From Cafeteria roenbergensis (taxonomy: Eukaryota > Sar > Bigyra > Bicosoecida > Cafeteriaceae), in contig VLTN01000001.1 of assembly GCA_008330645.1 (NCBI GenBank), forward strand, positions 1,240,001 through 1,304,000: a stretch of 64,000 nucleotides of DNA. The letters run 5' to 3'. Position numbers and translations under genes: made by a program. Under the pieces are notes generated by a model. That model saw only the letters and a program-made list of their open reading frames with translations. It did not search any database and was not told the origin of the DNA. Below are positions 20,070-30,446 of the stretch, in pieces (the stretch's first letter is position 1; every line of letters begins with the position of its first letter).

Positions 20070-22460
20070 ATGCCCAGGCGCAAGCCCGGCAAGAAGGCCG
20101 CTGGCGCGGCAGTGCAGGATGTCGTAGAGGACGAGTTCGAGCGGGCAGCCGGCCGCTTTACCGACGGCCCGGCATCGGGGCTCTCCATCGTCGGAGGTAA
20201 GAGCACTTGCCGCGCGCGGCCGGTCCAGTGCAGTGCCCGTCGGCGGGGCGCGCGCCCCGCAGCGCAGCGCGACGTCATCAGTGGTCCCGTTTCCCTTGAG
20301 CGAGCTGCTGCCGACCCCGCAGGCGAGCCGGAGGAGTCGAGCGGAAGCGATGATGAGGAGGCCGTAATGGACCTTCGCTCGCGAGCGGCTGTCAGCGAGG
20401 ACGAGAGCGACAGCGAAGACGACAGCGACGGGGACGACGATGACGATGATGTCAGCGAGGATGGCGCTATGGATGCTCGTGTGGCGCAGCGGAGCGGGCG
20501 GGGCCTGACGTCGCGCAGCATGGCCGATGCCGAGTCGGACGAGGACAGCGAGGAGGACTCTGACGAGGACGAGATCGACGACGACGAGGCGCGGGCGCTT
20601 GGCAAGCAGGTTCGCGACTCCACCCTGACGTCTGCGTGGGGTGCCGACCGCACCGCGTACTACGAGGGCGGCGAAGGGGACGACGACGACGACGCTGCCG
20701 AGGAGGAGGAGCAGGCCGCCGTGGCAATGATGCGCGCCCGCGCGGCAGAGATGGACGAGGAGGACTTTGCTTCCGGCGCCCTGGCGGCCGGGCGCCTGGC
20801 GGCGCTGGCGTCGGGCGAGGCCTCGGCAGGCGACGCCCTGCCCGCCGGCAAGCACGCCGTGTCCCGCGACGCCTCCACCCTCTCGGACGCCGAGCGCGCA
20901 GCCCTGCTCGACGCCGACGCACCGGAGCTGCGCCGCCTCGTGGCGGACCTGGCCGACCGCGCGGCGGCCCTCCGTCGTCAGCTGACCGAGGCCAGGGCCG
21001 CCCAGGCCGCCTCTCGCCCCTCGCAGGGCGTGCCCCTGCTCGAGGCCCGCCTGCAGCTCCTGCTTCTCTACATGGCCCACGTCTCCTTCTTCCTCGTGCT
21101 CCGTGCGGAGGGGGCCCCTGCGCGCACCCACCCGGTGGTGCGCCGACTGGTGCGCCTGCGTGGTCTCCTGGAGCGGACCCGCCCGCTCGTGGCCCGCATG
21201 CGCCCCCGCATCGACAGGGCTGTGCGCGCGGCGCAGCGCAAGGCCGCGGGCCAGGGCGCTGGCTCCCGCGACGAGGACCTCGCCGCACCCGGCTTGGACG
21301 AGCTGGCGACCGGGGTCGACGGGTCGGACGACGAGCAGGCCGCGGGGGTGTCGTCTCGCAAGCGTGCCTCGGGCGCGCCATCAAGCGGCGACGCCAAGTT
21401 CCGCCCCTCGAAGCTCGCGGCTGTGCCCTACACCGGAGACGAGAGCAAGGCTGGCAAGGCCGACAAGGACGCCGAGCGCCGCCGCCGGCGCGCAGAGCGG
21501 AGCGAGGCGCTGCAGGAGATGCGCATGCGGGCGTCGGAGCGGCCGGAGGAGCAGGACATGGGCGGGGCGGAGGTGCTGGACATGGGCGACGACGCCAGCG
21601 ACGACGAGGTCGGCCAGGGCGAGGGCCGCGGCCGCGCGCGCCTGGGCGCCGCAGACGACGGAGGAGGGTTCGAGGACCGCGCCCTTGCTGCGCGAGAGGA
21701 GGAGCGCCGCCGGTATGAGGAGGAGAACTTCGTGCGGCTCGGCATGTCCAAGGAGGAGCGCAAGGCTCGCAGCCGCCGCGACAGGGAGCGCCAGCGGTTC
21801 ACGGCCCTCGGCGACATTGGCGGCGCCGTGGACAGCCTCATGGACTCTTTGCGCGACGAGGCCGCCGCGCCCCGCGCCGTCCCCGGCGCGTCCCTCCGCG
21901 GCGCTGCCGGGAGCAGCTCGGCCAGGGAGCTCGAGAGGCAGCAGGCGGGCATGGAGCGCTTCGCAAGGGAGGTCAAGGGCGCCACGGTGCGCGCTGCCAA
22001 GCGTCGCAGGCCGCGCTCCGGCGAGGACGATGACGAGGAGGCCATTGGCGGCGGCCCCGACAGGTGGGCAGTCGGAGGCGGTGCCAGCCTCGGCGGCGAC
22101 GCGGAGGACGACCTTTACGCAGCTGCTGAGCGCCTGGCAGCCAGCCGCCGTGCTGCGCGCCAGTCCGAGCGCGAGGAGCGCTTCGAGCACCGCGCCTCCA
22201 CGGCGCGGGACGCCATTGCCGAGCCCGCCACTGCTGGCTCCAAGCGCGAGATCACGCGGGAGATCCGCACCAACCGCGGCCTGACCAAGTATCGCAAGAA
22301 GGAGGCGCGCAACCCTCGCGTCGCCAACCGCATCAAGGCCGATCGCCAGGCGAAGCGCCGCAAGAGCGCGGTCCCGGAGGCCCGCCGCGAGGGCGAGGCT
22401 GGCTACGACGGCGAAGCCACCGGCGTGCGCGCAGGGATCTCCCGCTCCCGCATCATGTAG
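20070..22460 (+). CDS. UTP3: SAS10/UTP3 family SSU-processome protein (2 exons)
   Basis: Nucleolar component of the small-subunit processome, needed for 18S rRNA maturation. Model: exons 20070-20196 and 20323-22460, 754 aa; donor GTAAGAG, acceptor CGCAG, phase 1. The 126-nt intron is a multiple of three and lacks stops, so an unspliced reading would be 796 aa. The N-terminus is basic (MPRRKPGKK), followed by acidic Asp/Glu/Ser tracts. The middle (about residues 270-360) matches the Sas10/Utp3/C1D helical domain, LLEARLQLLLLYMAHVSFF. The final about 80 residues have the family's signature basic C-terminus: REIRTNRGLTKYRKKEARNP and the closing GISRSRIM. Runs of DMGDDASDDE-type acidic sequence are typical nucleolar features. 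The gene is convergent with the GSK-3 gene. Confidence 0.92.
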   Translation: MPRRKPGKKAAGAAVQDVVEDEFERAAGRFTDGPASGLSIVGGKSTCRARPVQCSARRRGARPAAQRDVISGPVSLERAAADPAGEPEESSGSDDEEAVMDLRSRAAVSEDESDSEDDSDGDDDDDDVSEDGAMDARVAQRSGRGLTSRSMADAESDEDSEEDSDEDEIDDDEARALGKQVRDSTLTSAWGADRTAYYEGGEGDDDDDAAEEEEQAAVAMMRARAAEMDEEDFASGALAAGRLAALASGEASAGDALPAGKHAVSRDASTLSDAERAALLDADAPELRRLVADLADRAAALRRQLTEARAAQAASRPSQGVPLLEARLQLLLLYMAHVSFFLVLRAEGAPARTHPVVRRLVRLRGLLERTRPLVARMRPRIDRAVRAAQRKAAGQGAGSRDEDLAAPGLDELATGVDGSDDEQAAGVSSRKRASGAPSSGDAKFRPSKLAAVPYTGDESKAGKADKDAERRRRRAERSEALQEMRMRASERPEEQDMGGAEVLDMGDDASDDEVGQGEGRGRARLGAADDGGGFEDRALAAREEERRRYEEENFVRLGMSKEERKARSRRDRERQRFTALGDIGGAVDSLMDSLRDEAAAPRAVPGASLRGAAGSSSARELERQQAGMERFAREVKGATVRAAKRRRPRSGEDDDEEAIGGGPDRWAVGGGASLGGDAEDDLYAAAERLAASRRAARQSEREERFEHRASTARDAIAEPATAGSKREITREIRTNRGLTKYRKKEARNPRVANRIKADRQAKRRKSAVPEARREGEAGYDGEATGVRAGISRSRIM

Positions 22461-23012
22461 GCGCGCGAGAGGCGCTCACTGGCTTCCGTGCCAAGGGCTT
22501 GGCGCGGACGGCCGGGGGCCTTTCATCTTCATGGCGGGCCAAAAGGAAGGGCGGGGTTCTGCGGCTGCAGCGCCGCCGTGCATGCTTCGGCTGGGTGCTG
22601 CTCTCGCTGCACGCGCGATGGAGAGAGCCAGCCCCCCTGCTGCTTCGCCGGCCCGCGGCCCACCAAACGATTGCTGCCGCGCCCAACGCCCGTCTCTGCG
22701 CCCTCACATCCGCGGGAGCGTGGCGCTGCGGCGCGTGCAGGCAGGAGCACCACGTCGAGGCTTGCTTGGGGAACCCATCGCAGAGCGGTCGACAACATCA
22801 CACACATGGAACAAAAAGCACAAGAGACAGAGGAGCCGGGAGAGCCCCCATGTCGCTGCCTGGCCCAGCCAAGGCCGGCGCATTCGTGGCTCGCTCGGCT
22901 CATGCACGGAGACACACTCTTCGCCAGAGGCGGGCGAACAACAGCCGAGCAGCTCTCTGGATCATCGCAATCGCCATTTCTCTCGTGTAAGCGGCTGCTG
23001 GGGCACCCGCGC
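22461..23012. other. Convergent 3' intergenic region
   Basis: About 550 bp between the stops of SAS10/UTP3 (+) and GSK-3 (-). It holds both 3'UTRs. Short reading frames here on both strands overlap one another and have no recognisable product; no RNA gene or repeat was seen. Confidence 0.35.
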
Positions 23013-24188
23013 TCAGCCACGGCCTGCTGCAGCGGAGCCCGCGCCGCCCGTTCGCTCGCGGTACCAGGCCGGGACGAGGGTCGAGCGCAGGCCGGGGCTG
23101 GACGACAGCTCCAGCTCCTGGAAGTCAAAGAGGGGCGGGGGAGCCGAGCCGTCGGGCAGCACAAAAGTGGGCTCGCGGAGCTCGTCGAAGAAGGGGTCGG
23201 CAAGGGCCTCCAAGGCACTGACTCGCTTGTCGGGCTCGTAGGTGAGCAGGCGCTCGAGCAAGCGAAGCGCGTCGGGCGGCGGCGTTGGCTTGCCTCGGAA
23301 CACCTTCGACCACCCGGAGGCGTCGATGTCCGGGAACGTGAAATCGGTGTAGGCGGGGTTCATTGCCTCGATCTGCTCGCGGGTCGGCGTGCCCATGACC
23401 TTGATGATTTCCACCAGCTGACCGACCCCGCTGTCACCGGGGAAGAGAGGCGAGCCGAGCAGCATCTCGGCGAACACGCACCCTGCCGACCAAACATCGA
23501 TAGCCACGGTGTAGTTTGCGGCCCCGAAAATGAGCTCGGGCGCGCGGTAGTAGCGGGAGCAAATGTACGACACGTTCGGCGCGCCCGGCGCAAGCCGCTT
23601 TGCCGAGCCAAAGTCGCACAGCTTGAGGATGCCCCGGCGGGGGTCCACGAGCAGGTTCTGGGGCTTGATGTCGCGGTGGCAGATGCCCTTGGCGTGGATG
23701 TAGGCCAGCGACCGCAGCATCTGGTAGGTGTACAGTTTAGCCACCGAGATGGGCGGCAGCTCGGACCGCTTCACGTACTCCCGCACGACGCGGTACACGG
23801 TCTCCGGCACGAACTCTAGTACCAGGTTCAAGTACTCGTCGTCCTTCTTCTGCGCGGGGCCGCGGGGCGCGCACAAGGCGCGGAGCGTGTCAGAGCGCGG
23901 GCTTGCGACGGCAAGCCGCGGCGTCGGACGCACATCACGAGCCGCACCGGCGGCTTTGCTCACCGAACGGGACCGAGACTTGAACGCCGTGACGAGGCCC
24001 ACAACGTTTGGGTGCTTGCCAAGCATCTGCATGATGGGGAGCTCGCGGTTCTTGTACCCGGGGTCCTGGTACACCTTCTTGACCGCAACGCGTTGACCCG
24101 TCTCCTCCACGCGGGCCTCGAAGACGTAGCCAAACGAGCCGTTCCCGACGGGTCGGTCGCTGTACTTGAGCGTGAAGCTCTGCGACAT
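23013..24188 (-). CDS. GSK3: GSK-3/shaggy-type serine/threonine kinase (2 exons)
   Basis: Model: exon 1 24188-23964 and exon 2 23849-23013, 353 aa. The 114-nt intron (donor GTGAGC, acceptor CGCAG, phase 0) is a multiple of three with no stop, so it is invisible in a plain reading frame. Removing it restores the family's unbroken hinge region ahead of [14 protein letters not shown]. Kinase landmarks: GNGSFG loop, Lys37 in VAVKK, Glu49, HRDIKPQN (Asp135), DFG (Asp154), and activation-loop Tyr170 in [13 protein letters not shown], the GSK-3 autophosphorylated tyrosine. Arg48, Arg134 and Lys159 form the pocket for primed phospho-substrates. The protein is nearly pure catalytic domain: the N-terminal inhibitory serine motif of animal GSK-3beta is absent. 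The ATG at 24188 is chosen because the 20 codons upstream are Arg-rich, unlike the family, and begin only at a GTG. Confidence 0.95.
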   Translation of the reverse strand: MSQSFTLKYSDRPVGNGSFGYVFEARVEETGQRVAVKKVYQDPGYKNRELPIMQMLGKHPNVVGLVTAFKSRSRSVSKAAGAARDVRPTPRLAVASPRSDTLRALCAPRGPAQKKDDEYLNLVLEFVPETVYRVVREYVKRSELPPISVAKLYTYQMLRSLAYIHAKGICHRDIKPQNLLVDPRRGILKLCDFGSAKRLAPGAPNVSYICSRYYRAPELIFGAANYTVAIDVWSAGCVFAEMLLGSPLFPGDSGVGQLVEIIKVMGTPTREQIEAMNPAYTDFTFPDIDASGWSKVFRGKPTPPPDALRLLERLLTYEPDKRVSALEALADPFFDELREPTFVLPDGSAPPPLFDFQELELSSSPGLRSTLVPAWYRERTGGAGSAAAGRG

Positions 24189-25389
24189 GGGGCGGCGACG
24201 CCAGGCAGGGGGCACGCGCTGGCGGTGAGCGCGAGCGCGCTGGTGCATCAGCAGAGTCGACGCTGCGGACTGGTGCCATCGCCTGACTCTGTTTGCGTCA
24301 AAGAGCGCGCAGGTGCGCCGCCCCGACCGGTGGCCCGGAGCCCGGAACCGGTGCCCCAGACCTTTGGGGCTTCGGCTTCTGTGCCCATGGGCGGGCGCGG
24401 GGCGCTCGTCGGCTCGCGTGTGGGAACCGGGGGGGGCGCGAGCGCCGGAGCGCTACTTGCCGCGAGCCTGTCGCGAGCTGGAATCGCGACCGCGGACGCG
24501 GCGAGGCTTCCCCGCTGCACCGCTGCGCCAGCGCCCCCCGCCCCCGCTCCAATGCGCTTGGGCACGAGCTTGGGCAGATGGCACATCGGCGGGGCGCGTG
24601 AGCCGGTCAGCCCCCTCCGAGGAGGCCTCCGTTGCTGCGCTGCGACTGGCATGCGAAGCTGCGGCTCGCTGTGTGCTCACCGCGCCAGAGTCGGTAGCGG
24701 AGGGCACAGAAGTTTCCCCTGCAGGCTGGTGCCTGCTCTTTCGCGAGCCCGCAGCCGCGGCCATGGATGCTCGCCTCTGGGCAGCGTGTGCCTGGCTGAT
24801 CGTGGATCGCAGAGCATCGGGGCTTTGCGGCAGGGCAGGGCAGTGGGTCCCGCCAGTGTCACGAAACCTCAAAAGGCCATCTCTGCTGGCCGCCCTCCCT
24901 CGCACATCGCGCAGCGCGGCCCCGCCCTGCCATTGGCTCCCTTGCATGCCGCCCGTCGGCGCTCTGCGCGGCTCTCTCAGAGAAGCAGGCGTCTGGAGCG
25001 GCGTCCTAGACGCGGGCGGCGGCTCTGGAGGGTGCGACGCAACACGGCGATTCGCGATGCGCCGCAGTGACGGGACATGCCAGCAGTCGCACTCGCAGAG
25101 GATGGCCTCCATTGCTGCGCGGGCAGCGCTCCGGGCAGAGTGCTTGGTGGTGAAGGGCGAGCAGGCGCTGGCGGGTGGCGCGCCCAGCAGGAAGGAGGAA
25201 ATGGCGAGCTTTGCTCTCCGCGATGAAAGCACTGGCAGAACACAAACACACTCAATGCGCCGCACGACAGGCATCGCGTTCCCAAGCGCGCGCGCGGCGC
25301 AAATGCCCCCACTGTTGACGGCAGAGACGAGTAGAACCGGGCAATCTGGGTGTGTCCCAAGCGTCGCCCGCGGCCGGGCGAGTGTGCAC
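24189..25389. other. 1.2-kb region without a supported gene
   Basis: Lies upstream of the GSK-3 start and downstream of the phosphatase-calyphosin stop, both on the minus strand. Long reading frames exist on both strands (for example 24313-25644 + and 24453-25520 -), but neither has a family motif and they overlap each other. They look like chance frames in GC-rich DNA. The GSK-3 promoter should be in the first few hundred bases. Nothing else was identified. Confidence 0.4.
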
Positions 25390-28300
25390 TCACGCACCCA
25401 GACCGAACGACTCCCACATGAGCAGGCGGAACGCGCTGTCGTCGCTGATGCCCGCACTGACCATGGCAAAGTGGCGGTGCCACTCCTCAGGGCCAACGTC
25501 GACCTCCTCGGGGGTGGCACCGAAGCCGCCGGCCTCGAGCAGCGGGCCGATGAACTCTGCGGAGGCCTGCGCCCGAGACTTGCGGCCAGTGCGCACCTCG
25601 GTCAAGGCCTCCGTGCGGTAGGATGCCGCCACTTGCGCCGCTGAAACAGGTCCAGCGACGCCTCCGGACGCAGCTGCCCACGCCCGGCTGATGAGGTCGC
25701 GCCGCGCCGGTGACACCGGGCCGACGATCTGACGCAGCATGAGCTCCGTGTCCACGCGAACGCAGTCGCCCATTCCGTCCAGGATGACGCGCATCTCCGC
25801 GGGGCTCAGGCCAACGCTGGCCTTGGAGAGGGCAGCCTGCAGCTCTGCCGCAGTTAGGTGCGGCAGCGGGCCTGGCGCGCCTCCGGCCGCCTCACGCAGG
25901 GTGTGCGCCAGGTCAAGGAAGGCGGTGGGACCGCGCCGGTTGAGGGTGCGGCCGAGGCGCTCGCAGACGGCGACCGGGCCGCCTGCCGAAGCCGTGGCGA
26001 TGGAGCCGGGGGGGCTTGGCGGGGAGGTGGCGTGTCGGGCCACGTTCACGGCGGGGGTCCAGCCCATGCACTCGATGCCCGTGCCTCCGTTTCCGAGCCG
26101 GCCGCGCACCGGCGAGCCCGGGCCGCTGCTGGCTCCGCCGATGCTGCCCTCTCTGCCCCCCGCCGCCCGGCGGCGGGGAGAGCCGGAGAGTCCGTGGGAG
26201 GGAGACGGCACGCCCCCCGCGCCGCTGAGGTGGTCCGCCTGCACAGGGGCCGACCCGCGGCCGGCTGCGGGCACTGCGCTCCTGCCGGTGGGGTCCGAGA
26301 TGGCGGTGGCCGCCGTGGGAGCGCTCTGGATCTCCCACACGGACCACAGCAGCGCTGCGAAGTAGGAGTCGTCGGCGTCGGGCAGGCCTGCCGCCATGGC
26401 ACGGTTGTACGCCTCAAAGTCCTGCCGACGAACCACCGTGTCCTCGGCCGCCGCCGGGTAAAAGGTCTCGAGGAACTCGCGGAGGACGTCGGCCTCGGCG
26501 CGGCGGCTGGCGACCACCTGCGGGTGGCGGGCCGACGCGTAGGCAAGGCGGACGCTGCCCACGGGGATGACGGCGTCGCCGCGACCGGAGCGCTCGGCCC
26601 CAGCCTTGGCGGCCAGGGCGTCGAACGCCTGGTCCACGAGCTGGCGCCGGCCTGCCGAGAGCGGCGGGCACACCAGCTCAAACACGCGGAACAGCTGCGT
26701 GTGCCCTGGGACGTCGTCGTCGGCGCAGAGGGAGGCCACGCGGTTCGCCTCCGCCTCTGAGAGCCCCAGGCCGTGCTCCCGGAGCCGGCGGGCAAACACT
26801 CCCGACTCCACCGCTCGGGTGTCGGGGTCGGGGGACAGCTCCCTGCGGTCGGAGATGCCGATACCGAGCCAGCGAAGCAGCGCGAAGACGCCACGCACAC
26901 CACGCGCATTCGTCAGCTGGCGGACGCGGGCCACGGTCGGGTCCATGGAGCGCGCACCAGCCTCTGCGGACCGGCCCCCGTGCGCCGTCGTTGCGGCCCC
27001 AGCGATGAGCGCCTTGGTGCTGTCGGCGCGGATGGCCGCCTCGGCGGCCGGGTTGCTGCGCCGGCCGCGGTCGCCACCGCGCGCCTGGGTGAAGGAGGCG
27101 TCGAGCCTGCGGGCAGGCATGGCGCCGTCGCCGCCAGCCGGCCCCGTGTGCGAGGAGGCGGGGGGGCGAGCCGAGGGCGAGAGAACGCGAAGGCCGCTGG
27201 GGTCGCCTGGGGCTGCGGCGGAACCGCTGGCGCTGTCCGAATCGAGCACAGTCTGCGCGGCGACGACGCGGCCGTCCTCGGGCCGGCCCACCACGACGCG
27301 GGAGCCGTTGGCGAGCTCGCGGGAGCCCGACGCGCCGGCGGCCCCGAGGCCGTAGCCGGCCCGGGAGGCGTAGGGGGAGGTGAGAGGGGACTCGGCATGG
27401 CTGGCAGTGCCCACGACAATGGCCGACGTGTGCTTGGCGGGGTGGGAGGCAAAGTGCTGCCGCTGGCTGTCGTGTCGAGGCCCGGTTCCGGGGCGGCGGG
27501 CGCCGGAGGAAAGGCGGTCCACGCCGTCCAGGAAGCCCATCTCTCCGGCGTCGGCGCGCGCGGCGACGGAGAGGCCGTGGTGCACCTCAACAGCGGTGCG
27601 AGGGCGGTGGACAGTGCTGCCGTGGGACGCAGACGCGGCAGAGAGGTCAAACGACTGCCAGAGGACGAGGCTGAACTCGGCGTCCTCGGGGTGAGCAGCG
27701 GCCATGCCGGCGCACAGGCGCTCGAAGAGGGGCTGGCGCACCATGCCGTCGCGGGGGTCCCCGCGGCCGAGGGACGCGAGGAAGTCGCGCATGACTGCGT
27801 CGGCGGGGCGGCGGCCGGCTGTGACAGAGGGGTGTCGCTCGGCCTTGAACATGCCCGCGAGCTCGCGGGCTGGGATGGCGCCCTCGCCGCGCCAGCGGCC
27901 GTCCAGGGCGGAGAAGGCGGAGGCGGCCAGGCGTTGCCGGGCCTGCGACAGGACGCCGACGACGGCGTCCTCCAACGCCACCCCGGGGGCGGACGGACGC
28001 CTGCCCGGGACAGGGCGGTCCGCGTTGGAGAGCGGCGCGAAGCACTCGGAGGCGCAGCGCTCGTCCTCCGTGCTCATGGGGGCTCCCGCGCCGCGCAGCG
28101 CCGCGCGGAAGTCGGCCAGCTCCACTCCGCCCTCCCCGTGCGGGTCACGGGCGGCGAGGTCGCGGAGAGCCGCGCCGAGCCTGGCAACGGCGAACTCGCC
28201 GCCGTGCTTGAGCAGCGTGGCGCGCAGGGCGGCGGCTGCCTCGCTTGAGGACATGCTCTTGCGACCACCGTACACCGTGCCCGGCCCGTGGCTGCCCGGC

Positions 28301-30446
28301 GACGCGGGGACGATGTCAACTCCCTCCCGGTGCTGGGAGGACCCCAGGCCGGCGGAGCGGCCAGCCTCGCTGAGCTCCGAGCCGTCGAGCCCCCACACGC
28401 CCCACATGACCATCTTGAACGCGTTGTCCTCCGGCGTGGCGCCGCTGACGTCCCACCAGTAGCTGCGGAACTCCTCGAGGGAGACCTCGCGTCCGCGCCG
28501 GTCCACGCCGAAGGTGGTCATGAACTCGGAGAGCACCTGCTCCGCTGAGCGCCGGCCGGACCGGACGTCGGGGTGCCCCTCCGCGTCGAACGCGACCGCA
28601 ATGTCGTCCATGGCGACGAAGCGGCTGGCTGACGAGTCCATCTTGCGGAAGACGGCGTGGATCAGCGCGCGGCGGCCCTGCGGGAGGGAGCCCCGGACGC
28701 CGTCAACGAGCGAGTTGACGTCCAGGCCAGCGCTGGCGGCGTCCGGCTGCGTGCTGAGCCAGCGGAGCACCGTCTCCGTCTCCGCTGCCGTGAGGTAGAG
28801 GCCTGCCTCGCTGAGGGCGTCGGCGAGCCTGGCGGCGGACATGCGGCCTTCCCCGGCGTCGCACCGCTCGGCCAGAAATGCCCGGAAGCGGCAGATGGCC
28901 ACGGCGCCGCGGCGCTGCAGGAGGGTCCGGATATGGGCCAGCACGGAGGAGGCCTGGCGCGCGGTGGCGGCGCCAGAGCTTCCCGAGGGGCGCGCCGCCT
29001 CCGCGGCCACGGCCTCGCGGAAGGAGGAGTCGCCGAGCACCCGGTGGGTCTGCATCTTCTGCTCGTGGGACTCGGGGGAGAGGCCCTTGGCGCCGGCCCT
29101 GTGGTTTCGCGAGCGCTGCACCGCGTCGATGGCCTCGCTGCTGGACATGCCGTAGGCGCAGCCGAGGAGCGCGGCGGCCACGGCGCCGGAGCGGCCGTTG
29201 CCGTCTCCGCAGTGCAGGTACAGCACCTCTCCCGCGCGGATGTGCGCAGTGAGGTCCGCCACAAGGCGCTTGAGAACGGCGTCGGGCGCGATGCCGCCGT
29301 CGGCGTCCCTGATCGGCACGTGGATGAACGACAACTGCCGGCCCTCAGCCGCCTGGGGCAGGCCGGCGGCGTCGGCCACCATCTGCGCTTGGTCAAGGTA
29401 GGGCTTTGCGGAAACAACGTTGCCCGAGCCGTAGGACGAGCGGAAGCGCGCTGAGGGGGCGCCATAGCGGGTGCCGCTGGCGGCGCCGGCGCCGGAGCTC
29501 GTGCCCGTTTTGGTCGGCATCTCGTCCTGCAGGCACACGAACGTGGTCACCCCCGCCTCCAGGAGTTCGCGGAGCACGCGAACAGTGGCGTCCGCACTTG
29601 CAGCGCCGTTTGCGGGGTGCGGGCCCTGCAGCACGTGGCCGCGGATGATCCAGTTGGAAAAGGCCGGGCCGCGCATGGACTCCATGCGGTGGGGCGGCGG
29701 CGGGGGGAACTCCTCGCCCAGCCGCTGACGCTCGAGCCACCATGCCTCAGAGCTGGCCGTCGTGGACGCCATGTCCCTGGCGCTGGCGTTTGCCGTTGAA
29801 ACTTGTGCGTCCGCTGTCGCGCGGAAAGCAGCAGAAGCTCGTGCGTCCGCGCTCGGTGCCGAGGCGTGCACGAAGGACTGCGGAGGAGCAAGAAGCCCCA
29901 GGGGTGGCCACGCACGCGGTTCGGATGGGGGGGGGGCGGCGGGCGGCGGAGCACGAGCGTCGCGCTTCCGACGGCGGCCCATCTGGCGCAACAGCACCGC
30001 GCGCCAGGCGTTAAAGATCTGCAGCCCGCTGCGGCGCGACCCCGCGGGCCAGCCAGCGCGCGCGCGTGGCCCAGGACACGGTCTGTGGACGGCACACCCG
30101 CCCTGCGACGCGGCGCGCGGCCCAGCCCGCGCGGGCGGCGGGGGGCGCGCGGCGACGCCCCGCGCATCGGCTCACCCAAACAGGTCACAAGGTGCGCCAC
30201 CGCCGATTCAACCACAAATAGGCTGCCGGAGGTTCGAGGCTGACTGGGGCAGAGCCGCGCCTGCAACTCGGCCGCCAACTCTGCCGTCTCCTCCAACTGC
30301 CGGTCGATCTGCGGGGGCGGGCGATTGCGCCCGCGCCGGGAGCGCCCCTCAGCAAGGGCCGGCACTCCCGCTCGCCGCAGCGCGGGGAAGCTTCGCAAGG
30401 CCTCCTCCCCGGGTGCTGCATCCGGCCTACGCGCGCCTTGAGCCAT
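25390..30446 (-). CDS. Dual-specificity phosphatase fused to calyphosin-like EF-hand modules
   Basis: Model: exon 1 30446-30176 and exon 2 29813-25390, 1,564 aa, phase 1; donor GTGAGCC, acceptor GACAG after a pyrimidine-rich tract. Without this exon the first ATG would be at 29982. Residues about 140-340 form a cysteine-phosphatase domain with the P-loop HCGDGNGRSG (Cys292, Arg298: the CX5R signature of dual-specificity phosphatases), so it is probably active on phosphoproteins or other phosphate esters. Four modules follow, each with the calyphosin layout: a helix with Phe/Trp, the basic HPxVxxxRR segment, and an ending like FxLxLWxSFxL (about 370-560, 620-820, 1050-1250 and 1390-1564). Their calcium loops look degenerate (DSSASR rather than DxDxDG), so Ca2+ binding is doubtful. 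Linkers are Ser/Gly/Ala-rich. The phosphatase and module calls are firm; exon 1 is moderate. Confidence 0.8.

Noticed and set aside
24313-25644. 443-aa + strand frame and opposing 355-aa frame between GSK-3 and the phosphatase gene
   Set aside because: No motifs, Arg/Pro/Ala-rich, mutually overlapping and partly over the 3' end of the phosphatase gene.
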